Assembly (NCBI GenBank): GCA_030220185.1 | Contig: JASPKZ010000423.1 | Location: forward strand, 1,381,501 to 1,445,500 | Length of the DNA stretch: 64,000 nucleotides | DNA from: Diploptera punctata | Lineage: Eukaryota; Arthropoda; Insecta; Blattodea; Blaberidae | Direction of reading: 5' to 3' | Shown: positions 10,676 through 21,572 of the stretch, in pieces | Layout: each line of letters begins with the position of its first letter | How positions within the stretch are numbered: the first letter of the stretch is position 1 | The notes under the pieces: model-generated | Database searches by the model: none | Seen by the model: only the letters and a program-made list of their open reading frames with translations | Told to the model about the DNA's origin: nothing | Program-made: the position numbers and the translations under genes

Positions 10676-11169
10676 GAAAGGGGGTGGTTCAGTGGCATCT
10701 TTCCTGGCCGCTGTTTAGATAATTGAGTCCCTCAGGGGTCCTCATCTAGAGGATATGTGGATGGCGACCACAAGGTGCCCAAGCTGGGCAAAACAATTTC
10801 TTCCACTTACTTGTGTTTTGCACTCTTTTAACTTTACTATCTAACCTCCCTTGGTTAACTCTTGTTTTTTCGACCCCGACGCTATTAGGGCATCCGAGGG
10901 CTAGGGAGTCTTTCCTTTCTTCCATTTCTTCTTTCCTTTATTTTCTTTTCTTCTCCAGAAAAGCCTGACCAGAGGCTATAAGATGGCGGCCCCATCACTG
11001 GTCTTGCCTTCCTTTGGCCAGCAACCAATCGAAGGGACTATTATTATGCTTTCAAATCTTATATGAGAATTTTCCGGAAGGATCAAACTATTTACGCTGG
11101 AGGGAAAATTTTCTATAGGATCGTAACAGGCCTTGGCCTAATACTTGGAAGGAAGAAGAAGAAGAAGAA
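10676..11169 (+). mobile_element. possible retroposon with (GAA)n tail
   Basis: Starts with a tRNA-like GGTGGTTCAGTGGC and ends in GGAAGGAAGAAGAAGAAG. The middle has a pyrimidine-rich stretch (10905-10960). No second copy in the window, so this may be two unrelated pieces. Confidence 0.3.
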
Positions 11170-11255
11170 TTGTTTGATGAATATATGTTTCATAATACTA
11201 TTTTTTCATAAATTGGGCCGTCATTTTCTTGGAAAAGTTATGAGTAAAACAAACT

Positions 11256-11560
11256 AGCTAACTAACTCACTGGCACTATTGAACCATGGCCGCGGTTCAT
11301 TGCCGCGCGGACATAAGCTCTGCATACATCCCTATCCTAAGCTAATGTTTTTTAATCATGTCCTGTATAATTTATTTCCCCAAATCATAGTTAATATTAT
11401 TCTCCCACCTCAATCTTGTTCTACCAACTGGGTGTTTTCCCTCTGGTTTTCCTTCAAGAAGCTTCCATGCACGTCTTTCATCCACTCGTGTCACATGTCC
11501 TGCCTATCGCAGTCTACGAGACTTAACTGTTCTTATTATATCTGGCTTCTTATAATTGAC
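11256..11560 (-). pseudogene. LINE-A 3' fragment
   Basis: Minus-strand LINE-A from the ACTCACTGGCACTATTGAACC end to the ARRSRLR..GHVTRV region. A small internal repeat of the CCGCGGTTCAT stretch near 11287-11310 duplicates part of the Ala-Ala-Met-Asn codons. Truncated at the 5' side near 11560. Confidence 0.8.
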
Positions 11561-11689
11561 TTCATTATTTATTTCAAATGACACCGCTGGGGTCCCGAGA
11601 TCCAGTTTCGGTCATTCCATGTAGGTTTCCCAGAAGCTTAAATAATAGGTCTGTTCGACCTTTAAATTCTTACATGATCTGAGTTCAGA

Positions 11690-11880
11690 CCGGCGTGGTG
11701 GTGTACGAATCGGAGCTTGAGCAAGTTTTTCTCGAGGTTTCTCCCATTTTCCCCAGTCACAATTTTATTCCATTATTTCTCCATACTCATCTCATCCATT
11801 TCGTTTAATTTTCTTAATTTGCCCCTGTGATACTGAATCAGACATGAACGGTCGGCACCCTTGTCATTCACAGATATCTA
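11690..11880 (+). mobile_element. SINE4, left part (split by mariner-type insertion)
   Basis: Plus-strand SINE4 with GACCGGCGTGGTGG head, CATTTCGTTTAATTTTC and CACCCTTGTCATTCACAG. It continues after the insertion at 12453-12516 (CATCTCATCCATCGACCCGA..GAGTTGGACACGAG). The two halves join to the order seen in 6744-7076 reversed. Confidence 0.7.
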
Positions 11881-11882
11881 TA

Positions 11883-12450
11883 CAGGGTGATTCAAAATTG
11901 ACTTTACAACTTTACAAGCTTATAGAAATTTATTTAGAAGACCTACAGAATTGGTTTTAATGTCATATGATAGCACAACTCATCACGTTTTCATCGACAT
12001 AGTTTTATAGTACCTAGTTCACTCACCGCGTGCGCTAACGTAGTTCATATCAAAATGGCTGCTTTCACAGGTGCCGAGCGCGCTCGTTGTGTGTTTTTGT
12101 TCGAAGAAACTAAATCCGCGACAATTGTTCAGCGTAGATTTCGTACCCAATATGGTAAGGATCCTCGTAGCAGTCCAACAATTTATTCTTGGCACCAAAC
12201 ATCTGTTAGGACTGGCTGTTCTGTTAGTCATTCCAAGCATACTGGCCGTCCACGTACGGCTGAAGCTGTGGTTGAACAAGGGAGGGATAGCTTTGCTCGG
12301 AACCCTAGGATATGACATTTAAACCAATTCTGTAGGTCTTCAAAACTTGATGAGTTGTGCTATCATATGACATTTAAATCAATTCTGTAGGTCTTCTAAA
12401 TAAATTTCTACATGCTTGTAAAGTTGTAAAGTCAATTTTGAATCATGGTG
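11883..12450 (+). mobile_element. non-autonomous mariner-type element, TIRs about 109 bp
   Basis: 568-bp element flanked by TA at 11881-11882 and 12451-12452. Ends are CAGGGTGATTCAAAATTG and its near-inverse CATGGTG; inverted repeats span 11883-11991 and 12342-12450 with few mismatches. Inside is the N-terminal part of a DUF4817-like protein only. Just inside the right TIR a 34-bp piece of TIR (ATATGACATTTAAA..CAATTCTGTAGGTCTT) is duplicated at 12312-12345 and 12364-12397, probably marking the internal deletion. TA duplication fits Tc1/mariner-type insertion (inference). Confidence 0.85.
12055..12315 (+). pseudogene. truncated DUF4817-like helix-turn-helix protein
   Basis: 86-residue frame: MAAFTGAERARCVFLFEETK at the start, then QRRFRTQYGKDP, PTIYSWHQ and SKHTGRPRT. 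This order is the N-terminal DNA-binding region (DUF4817-type helix-turn-helix) common at the start of mariner-like transposases in insects. The frame ends at a stop made by the right TIR (GGATATGAC), so the DDE catalytic core is absent. It cannot be an active transposase; if expressed it could at most bind DNA. The start is the first ATG after the left TIR. Confidence 0.75.
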
Positions 12451-12452
12451 TA

Positions 12453-12516
12453 TATATGAGGCTTCTTCTCATCTCATCCATCGACCCGACTCTGAGTTGG
12501 ACACGAGTTGAAGTTA
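12453..12516 (+). mobile_element. SINE4, right part
   Basis: Continuation of 11690-11880 beyond the mariner-type insertion; ends with the GAGTTGGACACGAGTTGA motif that is the distal end of SINE4 elsewhere. Confidence 0.65.
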
Positions 12517-12954
12517 TTAATTAATTTATTTATTTTAAACGAATCAACTAATAAATTAATCTCGCATAAATGAGCACGTTTACTAATAATCGCTCCTTAA
12601 GGGCAGTGCTACTTTGTAGACGTAAAAAAAACCTATAATACGTGTAACTAGAGATAGAAGTTACATGTTCACACGTCATGAACGGAAATTAAAAAAGTCG
12701 ACTGGGAACTTGTTTGTGTCTCCTTTAGAGTACGATGAATCGTAATCAAATATTTGTTTCAAACTAAGTTTGACAGTTTTTCCATTTGTTCTTACTTGGC
12801 TTTAGGTGACATGAAAATGTCAATAAATATAGTAATGTTACAACAGAATTGCCTTCCTATTATGTTATTTTTCATCTTATTGTGGTGGAGTGGTTTGATG
12901 CTTAAATGATCTTGAGAGCTATGTTGGTGATATTATTGCTTCAATTTTAAATTT
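12517..12954. other. unassigned sequence
   Basis: No family or coding region recognised. Confidence 0.4.
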
Positions 12955-13090
12955 TGTACTTTATAAAACGGTCGTCCTCAGCTATAACAACTTATGTTAT
13001 AAACGACGCCAGACTATTAAAATTCAAGGCCTTTTAAAGACGTGCTTTATCCTCAGGAATTCTTACGGTTTTATAAGGTACACATTTTAA
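12955..13090 (-). mobile_element. Penelope-like 3' end with decayed hammerhead
   Basis: On the minus strand: box CTGAGGA (13050-13056), a stem II TAAAG/CTTTA, then AAAA in place of GAAA, a mini stem III AGGCCT, and flanks AATTC (13057-13061) and GAATT (13021-13025) that pair perfectly as stem I. Downstream GCTGAGGACGACCGTTTTATA matches the 3' ends at 31745, 59720 and 61170. The G12-to-A change should kill cleavage. Confidence 0.6.
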
Positions 13091-13699
13091 AATTGAAATA
13101 ATTTTATCCTCAACGTTGTTCAAACATGATTATTGGAAGTATGGATATTATTGCTGCCAATAGGGTCACCCAAGCTGAACAGGTTAAAGGCGGTATGCCA
13201 GACTAAAATAGATAATCTTTGGTCGAAAGAGTAAAAATAAATCGTTAACAAATGCATGAATGGAGTACTGTAATTACGTCAGGACCATAGAATCTACAGT
13301 TACATAGTCAACATAACTATTCATTTCAGTGCTGAACAACAGTGAATTAATACAGTTGTGGATATGTAAGTTCGTAGTATGTACCAGTTGTCAGAGTAAG
13401 CAGACTATACCCACAGAGCAATAGGCATCACTAATTGCGGCCAGTCTTGATATTGCCTGAGCAGCGCTCGCACTTTTAAAGAAATTAAGTTTCCTTGTTA
13501 GTAACTTCACGTTCAATAGTCTGATCATCATGAATAAAATTTACTTATAAAGTTTTGTTAAAATTGTTTCCGTAGTAAGTATTTACTAGAAATTCTATTT
13601 TGAAAGGTACAATGCAGAATCATCTAGGTCATATTATCTTTTTTCGAATCAAGTCTTCAATTTGAAACTAAAATTTTGGTGTAACGATTCTCGTTTCAT
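13091..13699. other. nothing recognised
   Basis: No recognised repeat, RNA or coding signature; AT-rich. Confidence 0.4.
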
Positions 13700-13702
13700 A
13701 CT

Positions 13703-16700
13703 TACTTAATACTTAATACAGGCTTTCCACTTTACAGCAGTTTGCCCATGATTCCTGCTTTCCAGAGATTCCTATCTTCCCATTGACCATCTTCCATACC
13801 CTTCTTCTTCATGGCATCATATATTCCCTCATACCATGCTCTTCTACTTCTTCCCCTCCTCCTTCAGCCTGGTACAATCCGATGCAACATCTGTTTAGGC
13901 CACTGGTCTTCCGGCATCCGTTGTACATGTCCATACCATTGTAGAGCTCTCTTTGTTATCCTATCGATAACAGTTTCTTGTGCATCCATTTCTTGTCTGA
14001 TATATGTATTTCGAATATGTTATAGCCTGGATATTCTCATACTTCTCCGTAATCCATCCATTTCTGTCGCCAAGATTCTTTTCTGCATCCTTTCATTTAT
14101 TGTCCAGCTTTCTGATCCATATGTAAGTATACTTTCTATTATTGTCTGTATAATCCCTTTTTTTTGTTTTGTTTTTCTGGTCAAATTTCTATTCCATAAA
14201 AGACCATTCAGGGATCTAATCGCCTTCCTTGCACAATTTACTCTGTTAATAATATATTTTTCACAAGTACCAGATTTATCTATTATAGATCCAAGATATT
14301 TAAATTCTTCAACACATTTAATTATCATATTATTTATTTGTAGGTCTTCTGAATTTCCTCCGATTACCATATATTCTGTTTTAATATAATTTATCTTCAG
14401 TCCACCTACCTCAAATGCATCGACCAACTTTCTGATCATATATTCTATATCTTCTTTATCTTGTCCTATTATAATCTGGTCATCAGCGAATAATAAATTG
14501 TGCAGTAAATGACCATTAATGTTGATTCCCATTCCCCTACATGACTTATTCCATTTCATTAATACATCTTCTAAATATATCTTGAACAATGTTGGTGACA
14601 TCCCGCATCCTTGTCTTAATCCTTTTGTTATATCAAATTCTGAGGATATTCTATTTCCAACCTTAATACTTGCTTTACAATCATACATTCTTTTTATAAA
14701 ATGTACAAGAGATTTAGGTATTCCAAACTTCTCCATTGCCACCCAAAGCTTGTTGGGTACAGAGTCATATGCCTTTTCCAGGTCTATAAATGCCATATGC
14801 ACTTCTTTTCCTTTAGCCAATATCTTTTCCATTATCTGCCTAATCAGAAATATATTATCAAGGCACGATTTACCCGCTGTGAAACCTGTTTGTTCTTCTG
14901 GTATTTTATTTTGTATTAGTTCCTCTAATCTAATTTTAATAATTGTACTTAACATTCTACTAATTGCTGCCATAACACTGATCCCTCTATAGTTTGCTGG
15001 ATCTCTTTTATTCCCTTTATTTTTGTATATTGCACTAATATACGATAACTTCCACCCATCTGGAATAGGATATCCTTCTATCACTTGGTTAAAAAGTCTA
15101 GTTAAAATTCTTATAATTCCTGAACCACCATATTTAATTAGTTCCATGGTTATTCCTCCTGGACCTGCTGCTTTTTCATTTTTTGCTGTTCTCAACACGT
15201 TTCTTACCTCGTCTTCTGTTATAGGTTCACCCTTTCCATTATCCAGTGTAGCATAGTCTATAAATTCTCTCCTAGTTTCTATTAAAAGCATTTTAAAATA
15301 TTCCTGAAAAGTTTTCATTGGTACTAAATTAAAACTCTTTGTCATATTATCATTTCGCATGTTTGTAATTGTCCTCCGTGCTTGGGCTGACTTTGAATAG
15401 CCTACTCTATGCTCAATTTCTCCACATTCCCTATTCCACATTTCTTTTTTATGTTTCCTGACTTCTGCTTTAACCTTTCTTTTAAGTATGTTATAACTTT
15501 GATAATCTTCATCTTTCTTGGAACTTAAATATTTTTGATATGCATTTTTCTTTTCTGTTATGATATCAAGTATTTCCTTATTCACCCAATGGTTTTTATG
15601 GTGTTTATCATTTGCCAGACCAAGTGCTTCTCTTGCTGCTTCATGTATATATTTTTTCAAATGTTCACGAGTAACCACAGAGTTCCAATCTTCATCAAAT
15701 TTTAATTTTTCGGTGAGGCGTTGGGCATATAGATTTTTAATACTCTCATCTTGTAGTAAATGTAGATTATATCTACATTTTTCTAAATCATTTTCTATTT
15801 CTATATTTTGATCTTTATTTACCTTTCGCCTGTTTATAGGGCATACTATCCTAGTTGACAGCATATAATGATCCGTTCCACATTCGGGTCCTCGATTCAC
15901 TCTAACATCTTGAACTATAATATTTCTCCGTTTCCTCACTATTACATAATCTATTATCGATCTTAGACCTTTAGTGCGTTGTTCCCACGTATATCTATGG
16001 ATGTCCCGATGTTTAAACATTGAATTCATAATAATTAGGTCATTCAATTTGCATTCTTCTTTTAAACGTTGTCCATTTTCATTCTCAATATCTTCTCCAT
16101 ATGGACCAACTATGTCACCTGTCCCCTTTCCAACTCTGCTATTCAGATCTTCCATAATTATTCATTCCTTCTTTTGAGAAATATTTTCTATCAACCCAGT
16201 AAATTTTTCAAAGTATTGTTTCTTTATTACTTGTGATGCATCGTTTGTTGGGGCATATGTACCTATTATTACTAATTATTTTCCATACATTGCTATTTCC
16301 ATAACTATAAATCTTTCATCTATTTCTTCTATTTGTTTTATTGAGGATTTCCATTTCTTCTTAATTAAAATTGATACTCCTCCTTTAGCTCTCTCCGATT
16401 TTTCAGCCCCACTCCATACATGCATGTATTCACCAATCATTTCTTGACCTTTCCCTTTCCTTTTCGTTTCTGTCACAACTGCTACATCCACCCCCTTCTT
16501 TGTAATCTCGTTAAGTACTTCATTGTTCTTAGTATTCCAACCTTGTATGTTCAAAGTTGCCAAAATCATTGTCCTTTTTCTTAGCGAAAGTCTATGCCTA
16601 TTGATCTGTCCGGATTTATCTCTCTTTGCAGGAAACGTAACAATTATTTTTTATGGAACGGGTTGTCAGCCCTTCGCCAACCCCCGCATTTGGGTAACCT

Positions 16701-16880
16701 AACCAGAGCCTCATTTGCCGGTTTACGGGATTCCTATTGGGCCTTCTCGGCTACCGTAGGGGAAACGTCACGGGGTAACTAGTCTCCACCGTACATCACC
16801 CCAATAGACTATTCCGTACTTCCCGTTGCCCACCCCTCGGGACGTGGACCACTGAGGTTGGATTTTGAGGGGCGTTTATG
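13703..16880 (-). mobile_element. LINE-B, near full-length non-LTR retrotransposon
   Basis: About 3.2 kb on the minus strand. 5' side (16570-16880) is a GC-rich untranslated leader containing GGGTTGGCGAAGGGCTGACA just before the ORF, a sequence style common in LINE leaders. The ORF runs 16569 to about 13715 with several stops. The 3' end is AGTGGAAAGCCTGTATTAAG and a short ATTAAGTATTAAGTAAG tail at 13703-13725. A second copy lies at 37631-38541. I could not identify a target duplication. Confidence 0.9.
13715..16569 (-). pseudogene. LINE-B ORF2-like endonuclease-reverse transcriptase
   Basis: Single reading frame interrupted by stops. N-terminal endonuclease (16569-15850): LATLNIQGWNTK, VVTETKRKGKGQ, DLNSRVG, RSIIDY and the GTDH catalytic His motif; the order fits AP-like endonucleases of LINEs. 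Two in-frame stops break it at 16276-16278 (TAA) and 16162-16164 (TGA). The open 711-codon part (16155-14020) holds RT motifs, counted from its first Met: PANYRGISV about 387-394, FIDLEKAYDSV 456-466 (motif A), KGLRQGCGMSP 511-521 (motif B), FADD 556-559 (motif C), GLKINYIKTEYM 585-596, FKYLGSIID 618-626. The C-terminus LQWYGHV.RMPEDQWPKQ lies below 14020, after a TAA where copy 2 has CAA; a further TGA follows. The protein would nick target DNA and prime reverse transcription of its own RNA. This copy is inactive, but its long open RT suggests recent decay. The RTE-like style of the endonuclease is an impression only. Confidence 0.9.
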
Positions 16881-16883
16881 ATT

Positions 16884-17048
16884 ACATAAATTATCTTCTT
16901 CTTCATTCTTCATCCAACCAAGTCTTAGACTTATATGCCTATTACGATCTCACTTATGAATTTTGTATCCAGCGTTACCTTGGACTGCCCAGAGATCTCT
17001 CCCCTGTTGGATAAACCTACAAAATAATACACTGCTTCGTAAGATAAA
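16884..17048. other. possible extension of LINE-B leader
   Basis: Sequence between the GC-rich leader and the next LINE-A. Not present near copy 2, so its status is unknown. Confidence 0.3.
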
Positions 17049-17272
17049 ATAACTAACTCGCTGGCACCATCGAACCCGCAGGTTTACGCACGCGCGGACA
17101 TAAACTCTCAAGTAATGTCTTCCAATCATCTCCTGTATAATATACTTCGCTCAAATAATGAGTACTGTTCATCTCCCACCTCATTTTTGGCCTACTAACT
17201 AGGCGTTTTCCCTATGGATTTCCAAAAAAAACTTCCATGTCTCTCTTTCGTTCCGCATTCGTGCGCTTCATA
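17049..17272 (-). pseudogene. LINE-A 3' fragment
   Basis: Minus-strand 3' end (ACTCGCTGGCACCATCGAACC) through the decayed GRP.MRW block to TCTCTTTCGTTCC; about 220 bp, frame broken by A-run insertions near 17225. Confidence 0.75.
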
Positions 17273-17563
17273 AAATAAGTGTTTTCAATTTTAACCTTCA
17301 ATTAAAGTAAACTTAAATATGTATTTCCGATTAAATACATTTTAACAAACACAAGCATACATAGCTACATCACATAAATATATATATTTTTTTGCATAAT
17401 AGTGCATTCTGCCTTGTTTAAGGGAAGGCGACCGTGATTGAAAGTTCAATTTCCTGTATTTCGGTGTTGCCAATGTATAAATAACTAAATACCTATACTG
17501 TAATATTAGAAATTACCTACCTAGGGCGAAAAGTAAAACCACTGCCCTTCATGCATACTACGT

Positions 17564-17597
<34 letters not shown>

Positions 17598-17866
17598 AAA
17601 ATGTATCCTAAAGGTAGTGTTAATATGCATTATACGAAACAAAATCACTGCATTTTAAATGAACTGAACTTGATTTGAAACAATATAATACAATTAATTC
17701 GTATTTGTCGCCATTTTATGCTTGATTGGTATCACGGCCTGCTGTAGTCTCAACTAAATTATTTTCGGTACTTACCGAATGTACATTGGCCAGACAACTA
17801 ACGCCAGTCAGTTCTTTACAATCAACGAAAATCTTTCCAAGAAAGATACTATTTTACTTTTATCTA
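17273..17866. other. unassigned, contains (TA)n at 17567-17596
   Basis: No other structure recognised. Confidence 0.4.
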
Positions 17867-18030
17867 CTATTTTGAAAACAACATCGTACAAAAAGTAATG
17901 TGCAAAACACGTTTGTGAAGTGTTTTACAGAATCTCGGAGATTAAAAGCCTCGCTATCACTCGGTTATTAATCATTTCCTCGCTTCTTTAAAAACCACTT
18001 GCTAACTTCGCATCGTAATATACTATTGTT
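17867..18030 (+). repeat. repeat Y, first copy
   Basis: Direct repeat with 18398-18555. Shared landmarks: AACAACATCGT.CAAAA.TAATGT, GTTT.TGA.AAGTGTTT.ACAGAA, ATTTCCTCGCTTCT.TAAA and a CGTAATATACTATTG end. About 160 bp each, clearly diverged. Unclassified, non-coding. Confidence 0.65.
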
Positions 18031-18397
18031 AAATTGAAGAAACTCAGTTTCTGATGCCAACTGATTTAAAAGTGTCGGACCGCAGTGAAAACAAATAATG
18101 AATAACCGTAAGTTATTACCTATTTGCAAAGGCCTATAATTGTATAATTTAACACAAATTTAAATAATATCTACCAGTTGCCTTTTTCATTGATGTTAAA
18201 AATATTAAATATGTTAAAGTAATGAATCTTAAAGGATACATTGACAATTTGAGGGTTATTTATATTGTATGGTATACATTGCAATGAACCAAACATGGTG
18301 GTTGGTAGAGTCAGTTCTTTAATTCAGGTTTATGCCAGATCCCGACTTCTAATAGAAAGATAACTTTGATTTTTTCAAACTACATTCCGCGGTTTAT

Positions 18398-18555
18398 TTT
18401 AATAACAACATCGTGTAAAAAATAATGTTCAACTCACGTCTGAGAAGTGTTTGACAGAAGCGCGGAAATGAGCTATAGCTCGATTTTTAACAATTTCCTC
18501 GCTTCTGTAAAATAAAACACTTTCTAACCTCGCGTTGTAATATACTATTGCAATA
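18398..18555 (+). repeat. repeat Y, second copy
   Basis: Second member of the Y pair; ends TTGTAATATACTATTGCAATAC only 30 bp before repeat X copy 2. The spacing suggests Y may flank or belong to a larger element. Confidence 0.65.
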
Positions 18556-18584
18556 CAAAATATTAATAAGCTGTTAGTTTATGC

Positions 18585-19337
18585 TGACTATTTAACTCAT
18601 GCCCCAAATGGGAGTCAATGACCAATCACGTTTCAATGATTTCTGTTTTACAACCAATCAGAGTCGTGTTTCACGAAATATTTATCAGTGTTATAATTAC
18701 CACATTAAAGAAAGCTCCTCCTTTTTAATATTCTGAACAGGTCTGACCATTATTTTGCAGTGACTGAGCCTGTGAAAAATACGGCTACCAGATTGTATAT
18801 ATAGTGCATAGATGTCAACATATAGCGCTTGCAGGAGTTAATATAAAAACATTTGTAGCAATTTATTATACCACCAAAAAAAGAAACCACTGTTTGCACT
18901 TTCTTAAATGTATTTTTTCCCAGGTAACAATCCAGAAAAATAGAATTGTCATATTTACATCATACGACATCAGAAATGAATTAATATACAGTTTGATGTG
19001 TTTCATTTTTTCTCCACTAGAGAGCATTCTTACAATATTGCGTTCCTTTGGCAATAAATAGTATGATCTTGTTGTAGTGATAAACAAAAGAAGCAGATGA
19101 AGCGTACTAATCGTTTCTCATTTGTTTTCAAACATCGCCGTTTACATTAAATATATAAATATTTTAAAATAACTATAGTTAAATAATGATTTGTGAGTAA
19201 ACAGCTTAATTTCATTCGTTAAATTGTCATAACAAATGCCACTCTTGATTTCCAAATTCTCTAGATAAATTCACTCCTCACTTCGTGAGTCGTGAATTTA
19301 TCGATAATTTGGAAATCACTAGTGGCATTACTTATGA
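18585..19337 (+). repeat. repeat X, copy 2, with right-end hairpin
   Basis: Same left end (TGACTATTTAACTCATGCCC) and right end (GTGGCATTACTTATGA) as the other two copies. At 19235-19332 two arms of about 40 bp pair around a short loop (CTCACTTCGTGAGT region): AATGCCACTCTTGATTTCC against GGAAATCACTAGTGGCATT. The right end adjoins a LINE-A coding relic directly. Confidence 0.75.
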
Positions 19338-20148
19338 GGATGTAGTACTATTGGGCGATAGCGAGGAGATACTAAAGGACAACACGCACACACAACTGAG
19401 TAACACTAAGGAATTGGGACTGGAAGTAAATATCAATAAAACTAAATATATGGTCACACATAAAAATACATTATATAATGGAAATGGACAGCTAATGACA
19501 AAACAAGGAAAATTTGAGGATGTAGCTGAATTCAAATACCTAGGAACAATAATCACAAACAGGAATGAGATTCACAAGGAAATTAAACATAAGCTCATTT
19601 CTGGAAATGCATGTCATTAAGCATTATAGAAACTCTTGACTTCCCAACTCCTTTCAAGAAACATTAAACTGAAAATATATAAAAGTATTATTCTCCCAGT
19701 TATATTATATGGATGCGAAATATGGACTCTTACTTTAAGAGAGGAAAGGAGATTACGAGTATTTGAGAATAAAGTTCTTAGGAAAATTTTTGGACCAAAG
19801 AGAGATGAGCAGACAGGTGAATGGAGAAGACTACATAACAATGAACTACATGGTCTTTATAGGAAGCCAGATATAATAAGAACAGTTAAGTCTCGCAGAC
19901 TGCGATGGGCAGGACATGTTGCGCGTATGGGGAATGAAAGACGTGCATGGAAACTTCTGTTTGGAAATCCAGAAGGAAAACGCCCAGTTGGTAGACCAAG
20001 AATGAGGTGGGAGAACAAAATTAACTATGATTTGAGGGAAGTAGATTATACATTGGAAAGCATTAGCTCAGGATAGGGATGTATGGAGAGCTTATATCCG
20101 CGCGGCCATGAACCTACGGGTTCGATAGTGCCAGTGAGTAAGTTAGTA
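19338..20148 (+). pseudogene. LINE-A, longest coding relic (RT palm to 3' end)
   Basis: Starts within the YADD-type box (here Y-EDVVLLGDSEE, one residue short), then LGLEVNINKTKYM and FKYLGTIIT. A frame change follows at about 19615; the second frame (19636-20076) has LPVILYGCEIWTLTLREER, FGPKRDEQTGEW, LRWAGHVARMGNERR and GRPRMRWEN. A further break near 20050 precedes the usual MNLRVR stop and GTGCCAGTGAGTAAG tail. Upstream RT and endonuclease are missing. Of all copies it shows best that LINE-A is a reverse-transcriptase element. Confidence 0.88.
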
Positions 20149-20654
20149 AGTAATACAAAATATTTAAAAAAAATTCCATTGCTAAGAGCCTTGTTACAAT
20201 TAAATCATTTCGAGAATGTTATTTTTGCAAGTAAATCTGAATTCAGTGGTGGTTAGGATTCCCTCGCTTCATTACAAATGTTGAAACTAGACCACTAAGT
20301 TCCCTTGACGAGGTAGGGATGTCAGGTTTGTATACGACATCTGTGCGGAGCTGTTCTTACTGCGGGTTTCTGTTAATTTATGCCATGAGAATTAATGCAT
20401 TATTTTATTACTAAACACACAAGAGACGTGCACAAGTTCCCAGCACTGTATATAATTCCAACACTTGTTTGCAATACAACCTTAAACTTAGAACTAAAAT
20501 CCCTTGTACTTAGATCACTCAATAACGAACACGTCTTTAATTAAATGGGGCAACTTCCCCGCTTGTTAATTTTCTCTGCTTAGTTAATTGTGCGTTTGTA
20601 TTTTAGAGGCAGTAAAATTAATGCAGGTGTTTAGTACATTTCGTTTAATTTATG
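20149..20654. other. unassigned sequence
   Basis: No recognised family. The GACGTGCACAAGTTCC region and flanks look unique within the window. Confidence 0.4.
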
Positions 20655-21395
20655 GATAACTAGCTAATACCTGGCGTGCAGTGCCACACCTAAATAAATG
20701 ATAATGCGATTTTGAATTTAGTTGAATAAGTAAAAGGAAAGAATAAATACAATTTTATATAGTTTTTTTAGATAGCCTACTCCGTGCTGATTACCCGGCG
20801 TTGCCCGGGAATCTATGCATCCCGATGTAGGCCTACTTGGCATAAATGAGCTGAAAGACAAAATTTGTTATTTTGAGTTATCCATAAAAGAATACCCGCC
20901 ATGCGCTCTTAACCTTCCCGGTAAAATCCTGAACATTTTGTAAAAACCCTCTTCATAATCGGATGAATGATATGGCAGCACATGCTTGCCCGGGAATCTA
21001 CTTATTCCGATCTTGGCATCAACGAAAGACAAAAATTGATATTGCGTGTTATCTGTAAAAGATAAACATATGCTGTCGCAGACTTTTTTGTAGAGTTTTT
21101 TTTAGATATTTAATTTTGTATATTTGTAATGGTTTAGGCAGCGTAAGCCATTTAAGGGTAAAAAAAGGAGCCTTTTCACGTTTTTCACTACAAAGGGTGT
21201 TTTTAAGGGCGTAGGAGTTGAGAGCCTCAACTCTCTTATAGCCCATGTTCATCCCGAGATTCTTCTGAACATTTTGCAAAAAATCACATCACAATCGGAT
21301 CAATGGTATTGCCGCGCATAATGTACGAACGAACGAACAAACAAACAAACAAACATACAAACAACAAACATTTTTATATATTAGATTTTTAATTA
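20655..21395 (+). repeat. unclassified retroposon-like repeat with internal duplication
   Basis: Begins near AGCTAATACCTGGCGTGCAG and ends with a run of AACGAACGAACAAACAAAC repeats followed by TTTTTATATATTAGAT. It contains two versions of one unit: TTGCCCGGGAATCTA at about 20808 and 20987, and CTGAACATTTTG.AAAA followed by AATCGGAT.AATG at about 20931 and 21266. The second unit carries extra sequence. Tail style resembles some LINE or SINE 3' ends; family unknown. Confidence 0.5.
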
Positions 21396-21572
21396 TTAGT
21401 CAAATTTATAAACATTAATTTATGTGTAAATATATGAACGTATATCTTCACACTCTAAATATATCATTCCACTGGCACAGTTTAACCTTTTACCTCATAA
21501 ATAGGCCTAATTTTACGTCGCGCATGCATTACAGTGACACAATGTGTTAGGAGAAGGTTTTTAGCTACAGAT

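Noticed and set aside
12055..12322. host regulatory protein with helix-turn-helix
   Set aside because: The frame lies between 109-bp TIRs with TA flanks and stops inside the right TIR; it is transposon-derived.
13811..14389. 192-codon plus-strand frame rich in Leu/Ile/Cys
   Set aside because: Antisense shadow of the LINE-B reverse transcriptase; the real frame is on the minus strand with RT motifs. The same applies to plus frames at 14519-14992, 15023-15256, 15560-15811 and 37674-38129.
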